DNA of 64,000 bases from Symbiodinium microadriaticum (GCA_001939145.1 LSRX01001477.1:60229-124228); one strand, 5' to 3'; positions 1-11,530 are shown, counted from the stretch's first letter. Numbers and translations are program-made. Notes: generated by a model from the letters alone, not told the origin.

Positions 1-75
1 TTCCTTCATTCCTTCATTCCTTCATTCCTTCATTCCTTCATTCATTCATTCATTCATTCATTCATTCATTCATGG
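1..75. repeat. TTCATTCC / ATTC simple repeat
   Basis: The window opens inside an array of TTCATTCC units that passes into pure (ATTC)n. The left boundary lies outside the window. No coding signal is seen between 75 and about 460, apart from a GC-normal stretch of unknown origin. Confidence 0.9.
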
Positions 76-459
76 TGTTTATTTACTTTGTTACTGATTT
101 TTGACCTTGTACTATCTAACTGTGCTAGACGTCACGAGAAATACACACTGCCAGAAGCTACTGACGTCTGGAGCAAGCTAATTACCTTTGCACTTATGTA
201 TATTAATGTGTATGCTATTACATGTATGTGTGTATAGGCCGTCACGGGATCTTTTTCGCCGGTTTGTTCCAAGCTGCGGGTGGCTGGAAGGTTAGCCTTC
301 CAGGGGGCCTCCCGTTCGAGACTGTTGCTTCCGAACCAGCAAAAAAGACAGAAGTGACCCCAACAAAAAAGACACAAGCGAACCCAAAAGAAAAGACGCA
401 AGCGACCCCCCTTCCTTCTGCGTTAACCGTTAAGCCTTTAAGCTATTTCGGAATTGCAC

Positions 460-2190
460 TTAGCAGGGTGGCATTTTGCCGCAAGCTGTCGGGGGGATTC
501 CAATTTCGAGGCTCCTATCTTGAGTCAAGCTATTGTTTGTGGGCTCTCCCGCTCTCCAGCCTTCGCCGTCCGGATCCGAGAAAGTCTCGTTGCCGTCGAC
601 CCCAGGATCACACGAGCTTTGCGTAGGGTCGTCTCCCAAGCTCCAAGACTCCAAGGATTGCTTCCGTCTGACGGGGGATGTGGCCTATATCGCACCCCCC
701 GTGTGCCATGTCGTGTGGTGGGTGTAGTTGCGATCCCCCCAGCAAGCAGTTGTGTATTGGTGTGTTTTGTTGCTTGGTCTCTGTATGCGACTGCTGTGCC
801 CCTCCAATCTCCCCTATTCTTAGACTTGCCGTACACATGGACCCACCCATGGTCTTCATGAAAGTGAACCCCCAGCTCTGCGACCACTTCTTGCAGCAAA
901 AGGACTTGCAGCCCTTTTAAATCTGGGTCCCCCGCGCGAAATTCTGGGCCAGGTGCAGCGTGTGTTGCGCCGTGCGCCCGCCCACATTCCAGGTGCCCAC
1001 TCTCAGCGTCGGCGGGGGCTGTGTGTCCCCCTCTGTGCGGTAAAACTTGCCAAGGCCTTCCTCCCATCACTTGCTGCTTTCGGGCCCCTCACGTCGTCTC
1101 CACTTCATGGGCCGACTTGCGCATTGCCTTGGCCAAGAAAACAATGTCGGCCCATCCTGCCCCCGCTGCTTCGGCTCCTAGTGGCTTCTCTGCAGTAGTG
1201 CTGGAATCTTTTGTGGCGATTGCACCAAACTGTCCCCGTCGCAAACTCGACTTCCATGTCCCTGACGTTGGCCCCCCAATTCAAGGATCTTACGTTTCAT
1301 CTTTCCCGTAAGCTTGGCTCGTCAACGCCTTTGTGGACTCTGGCTGATAGCAACCCAGGGCTTCCTGAGTGGCCTTGTTCGTTCTGGCCGAGGGCTATGT
1401 TCGCATTCCGGACTCGCTGGATCGCCCCCTGCACGCGGAGCCTGCTAGAGTGCTCGCCCTCGAAGGGCTGGGGTGCGATGGGGAGGATTGCATACCCCTG
1501 TCGGATGCCAAGTACGAAGAGCTCCTCCCCGTTGAGTGGAACGTCGAGGGATCGAAGCACATGCTTAGCGGCCTTCAGCGTGTCCTCGGCCGCGTCCTGC
1601 ACCTGCCTGACTCGCATTCTTCCGGGGGAGGAGGACTGGAGGGGGCAGCACAGCCCATTGAGGAGGGGGACAAAGAACAATGCAGCGAGGGGGGAGCTGA
1701 TGCTTGTCCGCAGAAGAAGGGGCGGGTGCAGGAGCAAGCTGACACCTTCGATGCGCCGCACCGTCCTGGCCGAGGAGCGTGAGAGGGACCGCACCCAACC
1801 TAGCACAAAGCCTTGCAGGAGTTCAGGGATGCAGGGCAAAGTTCAAGAGGTCGAAGCAATAGTGACATTCTCGGGGCCGTGGAGAAAAGTATCACGATCC
1901 CTGCTGGTTCTTTGTCTCCCCTCGAACTTGGGTTTAATCGCACCCTGCGGGTTCGGTACGAATAGGTCGCCTAGGCCGATGAGTAGCGGTAGTGAATGTC
2001 CCCCGCACGCCGAAGAGCAGCGGAGCAGCGGTTCACGTCGGGCCTTGTACCGCCCGATCTCACTGACGCCGAAGATGAAGGCGCGTAGCAGTTCAAGGCC
2101 CCCGCGCAGCTCGATCACGGCAAGGTCTGCGGGGCAGGACGGCTCCTACAGGATCTCGCACACTCTCTGACCTGAGCCAAAATGGCTACT
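460..2190 (-). mobile_element. Degenerate non-LTR retrotransposon fragment with APE-type endonuclease
   Basis: On the minus strand, around 990-1000, a frame reads LRVGTWNVGG, the opening motif of exonuclease-endonuclease-phosphatase (APE) domains of non-LTR elements. Downstream come LLLQEV (catalytic glutamate), a GTAVAYRD segment, and in another frame VDGNETFSDP, matching the usual G-D/A-x-N-x-x-F motif. These pieces are spread over at least two frames, so the element is broken. Upstream (1300-2120) long minus frames could be the N-terminal ORF but have no motif I recognise. No reverse transcriptase follows: the sequence stops resembling the element near 460, so the RT half is missing. What is seen is the endonuclease motif series; family membership is inferred from it. 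A plus-strand frame at 1369-1782 also looks codon-biased, but it is antisense to this element. The spliced-leader relic at 2171-2191 sits at its 5' edge. Confidence 0.65.
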
Positions 2191-2191
2191 C
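2171..2191 (-). other. Relict dinoflagellate spliced leader
   Basis: Plus-strand bases 2173-2189 read TGAGCCAAAATGGCTAC, the exact reverse complement of 17 nt of the 22-nt dinoflagellate trans-spliced leader. The base before the terminal G differs (CAGG instead of CAAG), and the first Cs are replaced by a GA-rich stretch. It points into the minus-strand retroelement fragment, as expected if a trans-spliced RNA had been reverse transcribed and re-inserted. Relict leaders in retroposed dinoflagellate genes are known; the association with this element is my inference. Confidence 0.8.
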
Positions 2192-2749
2192 TCTCACTCT
2201 CTCTCACATACATCGGCACACAAAGACGGACACTGACTCTGGTTGAAGCCACAACTAGGACAGAAAACGCAAACGTAAAGCTCAGGAGAGCGCTGCGTGC
2301 GTTGAACAGCCATTTGCTCACCATGACCCGCTGCACCCCAACTTCCCAAGATCCGTTGAATTCATGACCCAAGCAGCTGGATCTCGGACGATCTTTGGCC
2401 TGCAAAGTCCTCGGATTTGACGCACTCCACATGGATAAGCAGGGTGTAGGTGTTTCTGATGACGTCTTGGTTACGGCCGAGTGTCTGGATGGTCACGGAT
2501 GATGATCAGAGACTTGGTTGTATAAACCAGCCATCGCTTCGCTATTTTCGACTGCGCCGCAAAAGCGTCGGCCCAGGCATCCATGGCCCAAGAAACGACA
2601 GCGATGCAAGTTGATGCTTCTGGCCTGTTGCTTTCAACTTACGACCCCTGACTGGCACCCTTCATTGAGTTGAGGTGGGGCGATCTCCGATCAGGCATGA
2701 GACAGTGCAGACTGTCTTGTCTTCTGCAATGCTCATCGTGGACACGCCG

Positions 2750-4880
2750 CTACTTGAGGGCTTCGCACAGCACGCACGCACTGCAAACTATCGCAATTCT
2801 AGAGCGGAGCTTTGATTCATGGCCCGGTCTTTCGTGCCGTACTTCTCGTGCGTTGCCTCGGATAGACAGCGAACATTGCCCGGCCGCATGACCAGGTGGG
2901 CTGACTGCGACCACGATGCTGCTCCCCATCCATTCCTCAGGGAAGAATTGGAGCTGTCGGAGACTCAAAACTACAAGTAGCTGCCGGTGCAAGTCAGGGT
3001 GCGTCTCGGCGGTGACTCGGGCCGCTTCGAGCAGCGCACGTGCCTCGTTAGGCGCAAGGAGGTCCTCGAACTCGACCACCTTGACTGGACAGCGGAGCGA
3101 CCTTCCTAAGACCCTGCCCGTGCATGGCCCACAGGCAGAATTGCCAAAATGAGATCCTCATATCATCCGCCAGTCCAATGTGCAGGTAAGGCACAGTGTC
3201 CAGAATGAGATCGCAGTTGCAGGTGTTCAGGGTAAGCCTCTGATGGAAAGACGGGGTTCCCATTTCCAATCTGCCGCTCGGCGCGCACTTGACTGGTCCC
3301 TGCCCCAAGCCGAGCCACATGTCTGAGGTGATCTCCGTCTGTGGCTTTGACTTAGGAACTCTGCGCCTCCTTCTCAGCCGTTTGGGAGCTTCCTCTACCT
3401 TTCACACAGAGGCGGCCGTAAAGTCGCAAGCAGTGACGCTGTTTTGTTATCTGCAAAATTTGCACTCCCTTCAGTTTTCTCTCCACCTCGGCGCTAGCTC
3501 GGCCAATGCGGCTGCGGCTCAGCGCCTTCGCTCTTCCCTCCCCCCTCTCCGTCCCAAGAGCAGCACTCCTCCGTCGCCTGCGCGCGTCTTGCCAAGAGCG
3601 CGCAGCCGAGAAGGCCCAGGGGGAGAGCCTGGCTGCATTTTGGTCGGTAGGGCTGCCTCTCTCTGAGCTGCGGTGCTCCGGACCCGCCTTCGTCGAGATG
3701 CCACTACGTACATGAGCCGGTGGCTGGACAGCCGATGCTACACCTGCACCTCCGGGACCGTCATGGACCCACAGTGCAAGTCAGCTCAACTTCAAAAACA
3801 CAAGGAAACGAATTCTATCTGGATACAAAGTTATTTGAGAGCTGGCTGCAAAATGCTGCAAGGGGACTGGACTAAGATCGATCTTTCCAGACATCTTGTG
3901 GGATCTTGATTTCAGTGGGGAAGTCGAACTGATCAGGAAGACTCCGCTCGAGCCTCGCCGCAAGCTTGTGGGCTGTGTGGCCACTGTGCCTGTCGGACGG
4001 AGGGGTCTAGAGCACTGGCTTAGGGAATCGTTCCGTCCTGCCTCTCAGACTCAGCATGTCCATGGCCGTCTGGATGTTGCGAACCAAACACAGCTGCAGC
4101 TGCCCCAACTCCAGGGTTTCGGATCCAAGAGCTTCCCTCTGAACAGGTCTCGTCGGCACTGTACGACTGGTAAACTCGGTGACTAATGCTCAGAGCTGAT
4201 GGGGTTTCAACTCTCGCCTGGACGACTTGGAACAAATTCTACGTGACCCATGCCTTGCAAAGCCTAGGAGAGTCACTTTTGCGGCGGCAAGCCAAGGCGG
4301 CTGTTGGTCCATGCATGCGAGGGGGGTCCTCTGCCTGTGAAACGGCATGCATGTGATGCCCCCTTTGTCGGGTCATCGCAGTTTTCGCGAGCGGCAGGTT
4401 GAAAAAGCTGAATGTTTGCAACATCACTGGCACAGTTAAGTTGGTGGGATTGGGCTGCACTGCAATTGCTTTGTTTAGGCACGTGCGGGGGTTGCTACAT
4501 CTTTATCTTCTTCGCCACGGCAATGCAATTCTTGAAGGTGCGGGATTCCTCCGATCGCATGTGCCACAGCGCACGATCGACAGGGTCCTTGGAGTGTCGG
4601 AAATCCTCTGCGGTGTCTGAATCCATCGTGTCCTGCAGAAAGCTCGGTCAAAACTCTTACTCTGAATAAGTCGGCTAAGCGGTGGAGGACGTGAGTCAGG
4701 AGCCAACAGCGCCCGAACACCCTCGACCCTACAGTGCTACAGCCCTAGATGATCCTTCAGGCTCAGCCCAAACTGAATGAGTCCTTGAGCTGCTGCTTCA
4801 TGGACTGACAATACTCCAGAATTGCACGATTGACTTCTGCATCGGCTTGAGTCCAGGAGAGCCAGTCAGACTTCCTCATG
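2750..4880 (-). CDS. Unknown multi-exon protein gene (approximate span)
   Basis: Several separated minus-strand segments read like protein. At 4770-4880 the reading is KSDWLSWTQADAEVNRAILE and continues. At 4505-4640 there is a charged exon containing DTAEDFRHSKDPVDRALWHM. At 4020-4110 there is LVRNIQTAMDMLSLRGRTER, at 3120-3320 a segment with LILDTVPYLHIGLADDMRIS, and at 2900-3079 the helical VVEFEDLLAPNEARALLEAA. All lie on one strand with intron-like sequence between them, so I group them as one gene, though two genes are possible. I recognise no domain; the last exon has the helical, alanine- and leucine-rich look of a repeat protein. The first exon directly abuts a (TACA)n microsatellite. 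No start or stop could be fixed. Confidence 0.45.
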
Positions 4881-4893
4881 AAAGGGGGCCGCA

Positions 4894-5090
4894 CGCATAC
4901 ATACATACATACATACATACATACATACATACATACAGACATACATACATACATACGTACATTTTTAGCACTCGCACTCGTCGAAGCAGGCGAGGTTTCG
5001 GGCAAACATACATACATACATACATACACATACATACATACATCCATACATACATACATTTTTTAGCACTCGCACTCGACGAATCAGTGT
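4894..5090. repeat. (TACA)n microsatellite with two copies of a conserved core
   Basis: Three (TACA)n runs are separated by two copies of a unique core starting TTTTTAGCACTCGCACTCG (4961-5006 and 5058-5086). The first continues into a GCAGGCGAGGTTTCGGG-like tail; the second is shorter. Related cores occur at 11492-11530, 14529-14560 and 35715-35760. Open frames here such as MYVCMYVC are products of the repeat, not genes. Confidence 0.9.
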
Positions 5091-5180
5091 ATGTACATAC
5101 AGACATACAGCTATACATACATGTGTACATACCTACACATGTGCTTGTGCTTTTGTATACATATGTGCAAGGTCTTTCTA

Positions 5181-5184
<4 letters not shown>

Positions 5185-5213
<29 letters not shown>

Positions 5214-5214
5214 G
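5185..5214. repeat. (TC)n-(TA)n compound microsatellite
   Basis: A run of TC dinucleotides passes straight into a run of TA dinucleotides. From here to about 5500 no gene is seen. Confidence 0.9.
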
Positions 5215-5499
5215 GTAACCCCCTCGGACCAACCTCCGCCATGAAAGTGATCATGTCTATGTCTGTACTTGTGTTGGTGCGAACTGATATCGAAAACCCT
5301 GTAAATAGCGACAGATTCTGCGTTGGTTCGTATGGTCTTAAGCTTATGTGAGTCGTAATACAGTCTCAACAAACATGTTACGATTTCGTGAAGCTCAGGC
5401 TCTTTCCTTTCAACACAAGGAGCAGAAATGCACATGTCACGATCGCGATTAGATAGTTTCTTTGAGACTATTCATCCGTCTCCATGCTCACCGTTCGTC

Positions 5500-5677
5500 G
5501 AGACGAAGATAATGTTAGTGTTAGTTTGGTGCCAATGTAAATGTCAATGTCAGTGTCAGCATTATCATTAGTACTAGTATTTGTCTTATTACAAGTATTT
5601 AAAGCATTAGCAATAATAAAAGTGTAGTGCTAGCATTAGTCTTCGTACTGGTCTTAGTCTTAGTATCAGTATATCAG

Positions 5678-5708
<31 letters not shown>

Positions 5709-6635
5709 GTTTGTGTGTGTATGTGTATAGTCGGATGAAAGTATATTAGCATTATACCATATGAGTATCTTAGTTCATTGGTATAGGTAGTACAATAGTC
5801 TATTGCTACATTTGCATATGAAAGAACTGGTTCTTTAGTGCATTGTTGCGTGCATGTTTTGGTATTTCATTGCAATAGTACGCAAATTAATATACATTAG
5901 TATATGTGTGTGTATATAAACTAGTATTAATATCAATATTAATCTGAATGGGATTATGGTATTGGCCTTAGTGTTCGTGTTAATGAGTATTGAGAATAAT
6001 CAACGATATATGAGTATTTTTGGCTCCCGCATGGCAGTGTCCAGCGACTCCACAAAAGCAGGTCCTACTACACTCGGCTGCTCACGATCCTCTACATCAC
6101 AGACTGCAAGCCCCAAAACAAGGCAGGGCACTGCAGGATGCAAGATCACTGTCGTTTTAAGGCGAACTTTAATATGAATACGAATATGTTTATTGGTAGG
6201 AATACTACTGATCTTAGTAAACATACTGGTAAGAAATAATACTAACATTAACATACGTGCCTGCAAAAAATATGAATACGAATCTTGAGCTAAGGCTACG
6301 AGTATGAGCATTCGATTCGTAGGAGTAATACTTTTATGAATATATGTGTTCGGTTGATATATGCATTTGTATATTAATATGAATACTAATACTACTGTCA
6401 ACAAGCCTATGATTTTAGCATTCGTAGGAACATAAGTAATCATATTAGTTCTAATTGCTAGTCCTAGTATCGCTAGTAATGCAAATATAGTTATTAATAT
6501 GAATACTCATGCTAATATCAATATTTGCGCTACTAATTTCCAATAGTATCACTGTGAGTATTCATATTCGTGAGAGTATTAAGTGTTCATATTGATTTTC
6601 CATATTAGTAGTAATATGGTTTTATTTGTAATACT
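5500..6635. repeat. AT-rich degenerate TTAGTA-like repeat region
   Basis: This stretch is far more AT-rich than its surroundings and is built from degenerate words such as TTAGTATTAG and AATACTAAT, with (TA)n at 5680-5707. To the left the plus strand is rich in TTAGT; to the right of about 6180 it is rich in ACTAA, so the bias switches strand. A GC-normal island at 6030-6130 interrupts it and reads as an exon of the SET gene on the minus strand, so most of the region is best taken as an intron and 3' flank. Confidence 0.7.
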
Positions 6636-8429
6636 GACCAACCTTTCACATGACATCTTTAAAAACCACAATTACAAACCCCGGAAAATCAAAAAACTGC
6701 CGCACTAATTTTTGAAGTTATAGATTGTACAAAATTACCAAAACTCTAAGCATCCAAAAATACAACAAAACAGCCGCACTAAATTTTAGAAGTATATGTA
6801 TTCCAAAAACTTAGAAAACTCCAAAAATTGCAAATATTCAGAGAAAAGTGTTAGAATTTGGAATTTCGCAAATCCAAAACTTAGCCTAGTTCTGTAGGTT
6901 TTGGAATTTTGGGACAACTTTTGGAATTGCTAGCAATTTTTGGAATTTTGGAACGTTTAGAGTAATAAAACAAAATTTTGCCTGCTACCTAACTAGGACG
7001 AGCCCGCATTTAAGGGTACAGTCAAAAGCACAGTCGCAGACAGCTAGTTCAACCTGCATCATCCATTAATTATTAGTATCGTGGGTTTTGGAATTGTTAA
7101 GATGTGAAAGGTTGGTCCAGGTTGTCACGGCATCTATAGCTTAGATCCAACTTAAGGCTCATCATCCTAGACAGCAGTTCACGAGATTTCAAGCCGGGGC
7201 TCGTATATTTCTCAGGTGGCGGCCACTTGTTCAGCTCCCGCATTCGGCTCTTGAGTGCAGGCGAATACCAACCGTTGGTAATAAACCAGGAGACACGGTA
7301 ACACCGCACGAAGTTTCGCATCGGATAGCCTCTGGCATTTAGCAGCATCAATTCTGGGTCGCTTCCAAGGAGAAATGTCATACAGCCCAACTCCAGCCTA
7401 AACCTAGACCCGGAGATGTGTTGTCACCTCCAAGGACCTCTGTGCCCATAGACTGAACGCAAAGGCATACCCCCGGTACCCTTTCAAGGGAAATTGCTCA
7501 TCCTGTCCCTTTTGCCTTCAGCGCTGAATCGCATCTCAAAAGCCTCCAGAGAGGAACAGTTGTAGAGGTCGTACTCCTCACAGGCTGAGACGAGCAGCAG
7601 GAACGCTCACTCTGGAACCAGAGCCACGGCACCGCACCTTCCGGCCCTTGGCATTCTTGTTTTCGCTCCAGCTGGGTGGCTGCGAAACGTTCCGGCCAAT
7701 CCCGATTGGATTCTCGCGAAAGCTGAAGCCATGCCTCCCGAAGTTGAGAACATGCGGCTTTCAGCGGTCACCGAGCCCGTCCCCACACCTGGCAATCATC
7801 TCGCTGTTGGAGAGGCGCCCCGGCCAAACGAAAATCTCCTCTCCCTTTGGCATGTCGCGGCGTGCGATCTGAACCACGACGTCCTGGCAAAGCACGTAGA
7901 ACTGCCAAGCCGAGATTCTGCAGAGCTCTACAAAACATAAAGGCTACCCGCACGAGTTTGAGGTACACTCCTGCTCACGCTTTCCATCTATGATCACTTC
8001 CTCTTGGAAACTAATGGCCACGCCGGGACTGGCGTGCATAGCGACATCCAACAGCTCTGGCAGTGGGAAGATGTACATGCCTGGGCAAAATAGTGCACAT
8101 TGATAGCAGACGACTGAGGCCCTTGAACAACAGCTTCGCAGAGCTGTGCTACTTAAAACCCGATGATTACATGGAAGTACAGACTGCGGCACGCGGGTTG
8201 CGGACATCCCGTTGATCTTGGTATGGATGAACCACACGACCATGCCGCATAATCACCGCCTCAGCTCAAGAACCTATTGAGATATCGGAACCAGACTTGT
8301 TTTGAGTCAAGCTACCAGCGCCCAGACGGCTTCGGCTTGAGTCACTGGCTTCCTGAGTTCTATTCGTATGACTGTTTGGCAAAGAAGCGCCGCCAACTGT
8401 CTTTCAATGCGTACAGATGTGATCTCCGA
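6000..8429 (-). CDS. SET-domain protein (lysine methyltransferase-like), multi-exon
   Basis: Probable exons, with phases that agree: 8316-8429, 8193-8259, 7971-8080, 7789-7901, 7638-7734, 7503-7576, 7129-7397 and a last exon from 6130 (or 6103) to a stop at 6000. The joined reading gives IELRKPVTQAEAVWAL, then RMYIFPLPELLDVAMHA, then RRDMPKGEEIFVWPGRLSNS followed by EMIARHGFSF. This is the order of the SET core in the SETD3/Rubisco-LSMT group: a hydrophobic strand before an N-H-like motif, then GEE-(I/V)F, an SN-x-E motif and the (Y/H)GF turn. The canonical NHS is here MHA, so the cofactor-binding motif is altered. After the core, a 93-codon exon with RNFVRCYRVSWFITNGWYSP resembles the substrate-binding tail of that group. 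Two introns (first bases 7970 and 7502) need GA-AG borders; the others fit GT-AG. The N-terminal hundred or so residues were not found. The SET assignment is by motif; the substrate is unknown. Confidence 0.75.
6636..7117. mobile_element. 482-bp AT-rich element with terminal inverted repeats, inside an intron
   Basis: GACCAACCTTTCACAT at 6636-6651 is matched by its perfect reverse complement at 7102-7117. Inside, similarity between the ends continues imperfectly for about 20 more bases. The interior is AT-rich, has TTTTGGAAT/ATTCCAAAA words, and has a direct repeat around AAAACNGCCGCACTAA (about 6694 and 6768, period about 75 bp). There is no coding capacity, so it is MITE-like. It begins 11 bp inside the last intron of the SET gene. 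No clear target-site duplication is visible. Confidence 0.65.
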
Positions 8430-8829
8430 CTACAGTCTCTGCTTGGTGACTTTGTACAGGGAAGGCGCTGGCGTCTCCATGCGCGAGGCTGTGGCGCCTC
8501 CCTTCTCTCCGCGTCTGACGGTTTCCTTCTTTCCTTGTGTCTGTAGGGTTGGGTCTCCTTTCGAAAACGTCCCCCGTGGCACTCCTCGTTCTGAGTCGTT
8601 TCAGGCGCCTAGGCTCTCACACACGGAGATATGTCGCACATTCCATACCGGTCTGATCCCGGCCTGGATTCCACATGTTTCTTGCTCCCTTGCTCTGTCA
8701 TTGGATGCACAAATCAGCACACATGTGACTTGGTACTAGTAACTAGTAGGCCTGTAGGAATCGACCTCCGAGATCGTGCCTGGCCAAGCATCTTCTTGAA
8801 GAAAGTAAGGTTGGATGCGGTGTCGAGGA

Positions 8830-9843
8830 TCAAGTGCTTCCTGTAAGCCATCTCCTGACGGAAGCATGACGAAACTGTCGGGCGGCGGCAAGATTGGCAA
8901 GCTGCACCTGGATGGCATCCTCTACGGTGGTACCGGTTAGCACCTTCTTTTGCCTGAAAATGCCAAGGTCAATTGAAAAAACGATCTCCGAGCCTCAGAG
9001 CCCCTGACCGATGCGTAAGCTGCAAGGCGAAGACGGAAGCATTCTCCGTCGCCTTCAACCTTTCAAGGGTATTCTGATGCAACTTCTGGAGATCTGCTGC
9101 CGCATGTTTTGGCCGAGCACCACTCGTGAAAGACCGACTCAGGATTCCGTCTTTCCGCAATGAGCGGATAGGCCAAGCTGAGTAGATGGGTGTAGTCCTC
9201 ACCTTACAAGCTCGACACGCGCTCCCTCCTCTACCTTACGTAAACTCATCTACAGGCCAAGGGCTAGAGATGTTGTAGAGCATCTCCAGCTTCCTACGGG
9301 TCAAGGATTTCTGCAACACACACCAGATCCCAGGTCGCGCCTCTTCTCGAAGAGGAAGCCTTGGTAGTGCCACGAAATGTCGTTGATACAGCGAATTTCT
9401 TGCAGCCATGAAACCCGTCAGCTCCTTTCGAAGCTTCTCTTCTCTGGTCGTTTCCAGGGTCAGGACCGCCTGTGCAGCAAGCAGCGTCCTCAACCGGTCG
9501 AGTGGCTGTCGCAAGGCGCTACACTCCTGGCGGGGGATCTTCATGATAGCACGGCCATAGAAGACGTCGTCCGACAAGACCTGCAAAGAAGCAGGAACGG
9601 AAAGGTCTCAAGCAATAACCGCCGCTTTGAGGCTCTGGCCATTGCAGTCCTGTTGTGGGCAGGCTGTCCACCGAAGGCCTTCTCCTCGACTGTCTTCCGG
9701 CGAAGCTTCAGCTCGAGGCCTCTGAACCGACAGGACACCGACAGGGCACCGACAGGGCACAGCGAGACCAAGACCAGCATGGCCAGCATGGCCCAAGGCG
9801 CCTTCTTGTCGCATGCTCTTCCAGAAAGCCTGGGGAGCATCAT
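8830..9843 (-). CDS. Unknown protein with N-terminal signal-like segment, multi-exon
   Basis: The first exon (from about 9843) has a hydrophobic stretch MLAMLVLVSLCPVGALS followed by a basic region, as in a signal peptide or the bipartite leader of peridinin-plastid proteins. An intron ends with the pyrimidine-rich TTCCTGCTTCTTTGCAG at 9581-9597; the next exon reads VLSDDVFYGRAIMKIPRQEC and continues helical to about 9380. Further exons near 9020-9110 (KHAAADLQKLHQNTLERL) and 8865-8958 join in phase across an intron to give ALQLTHRQKKVLTGTTVEDA. The frame runs to a TGA at 8830-8832. The protein is mostly helical and I cannot name it. It lies just upstream of the SET gene on the same strand; it could be that gene's 5' part, but the stop argues for a separate gene. 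Confidence 0.5.
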
Positions 9844-10329
9844 GGCTTCGAGCAGTTTTGGGCGGGAGGAGACTTGGCCTTCCTCTTGGCGCTCTGGTTG
9901 CAGGCCTCAGCGCATCTCGGGCTTCCCCAGGCCGAGATGCGAACATGGGTCACGCCTTGCCTGGCCGTTTGCTGGACAGCTATCGCTGCTAAGTCCAGAA
10001 GGCAGCACCAGAAGCAGAAGGAATATCCACATCATGGCTCAATGCTCGAGGTGTATTTTCATCCGAGATGGAAAGGCCCCAGTACTTACATGGAGCTCCA
10101 CTACACATTGCTTTCGTCTTCGCCCATGGGCCTCGGGCTCCCACGGTTGAGGACAATGACGGTGTCTGTGCATCTCTCTGACATGACGATCTCGATCCTT
10201 GGATTTTGTTCTGTTCCTTGACTTGGAGCTGAAGGGATCGTTTACAGGGTACTTGTAGCCTCAGATCAGTCTTTCGAGCCAGCTGCAGCGTGAGACGTGC
10301 ATTGAGACTTGCTACATGGGCGTTCATCC

Positions 10330-11400
10330 CCTCTGCCTGGCGCCCAGCAGAACTGCAAAGCTCTCAGCCTTGTAGGTCCTAAGCCCAGGCATCACCCTGA
10401 AACCCCACCGATACCCACCGGCCGAAAGCAAGACTTGTACGCTTTGCTGACTGCACCGAAAGCTATCCGTTCTCAAGACAAACGCGAACCCCTAAGCCCT
10501 AAGAGATGCACGTCACGTCTTTTACAACTTGGCTCCAGGGGCAGCTCTGTCGACACCGGCCACGCGCCCGGGAAAATCCATCACTCCGCCCTCCAAAGCA
10601 TTGAGGACCTCCAATTTTCTCGGGGTTGCATGAGTTTATGCTTAAGTGTCTTGTGGGGTCGTGGAGGCCTTTCGCAACTGCTTGAGGGTTTGGGGCTAGG
10701 GCTAAAGGAGCTGAGTAGAGTCAGTTCCGTCGCGGGATTCTTCATTTTCCGAGAGTTCTACTTTCCATATCAAAGCGCGAGAGATCACTGCCGGTTGAAG
10801 GACGCAAAACTCTGGCAGGACGTCACTGCCGTTTCCGAACCATCGAACAACCGACGTCACCGATCTTTCCGTGGAAGCCTCGGGGACTGTCCCCTTCCCA
10901 GGTTCTGCCCATTTTGGACAGCAAAGACATCAGCCACCCTAAGTGGTTGTATGACTACACCACAATGTGAGCATCTGGGCATGCCAACTAGTGGCACCAA
11001 GATCTACTACGGTGTGCCAGTCCTCATAACGAGCCCTTACAAAAGAAACCCTTAATGAGGATCCCACGTACAGGACCCCTCCTCTCTTCCCGGTCCCTGC
11101 CTCCCCGTAGAGCCGCCTCTTTAGGGGACCAAGCGCCGCTCGGGCCGGCCCTGTTCCCTTCGCGCGCAGCCACGCTGCAAACGCCTGGGCCCGGGGCCTT
11201 GGCCATAGGAGCCAAAAACAGAAAAAAGGTGCACCAAGTCTTTCCAAAAAACACCTTGACATGCGTACGTGCGCTCACATGCAGGCTGTTGCAGGCATGG
11301 ATGAGCACGCATGTGTACGCAGCGTAACGAAACGTCATGTAATGTAATGTCATGCAACGATGCAATGTCTACCATGAATGTGCGTTCATAAGTACAGGAG
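10330..11400. other. No supported gene
   Basis: A plus-strand frame of 248 codons (10309-11055) exists, but its third positions are not GC-biased and I see no motif or helical pattern, so I do not call it. A GC-rich stretch at 11060-11220 is also unassigned. Confidence 0.4.
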
Positions 11401-11411
11401 ATAAACAAACA

Positions 11412-11530
11412 CAAACACACACACACACACACACGGACGCACACTGACTGACACACACACACACACACACACTCACTCACTCATAGACATACATTTTTAG
11501 CACTCGCACTCGACGCATCAGGCGAGGTGT
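11412..11530. repeat. (AC)n microsatellite and third copy of the TTTTTAGCACTCGC core
   Basis: (AC)n runs at 11415-11438 and 11453-11470 are followed by CATTTTTAGCACTCGCACTC at about 11493 and on to GCATCAGGCGAGGTGT. This core matches the copies at 4961 and 5058 almost base for base. Confidence 0.85.

Noticed and set aside
280..340. Possible SINE or tRNA-like promoter (GTTCGAGAC resembles a B box)
   Set aside because: A box and stem pairing not found.
1369..1782. Plus-strand frame of 137 codons with GC-rich third positions
   Set aside because: Antisense to the retroelement fragment whose endonuclease motifs are clearly on the minus strand; kept only as a doubt.
10309..11055. 248-codon plus-strand frame
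   Set aside because: No third-position bias, no motif, wrong strand for the neighbourhood; length can arise by chance.
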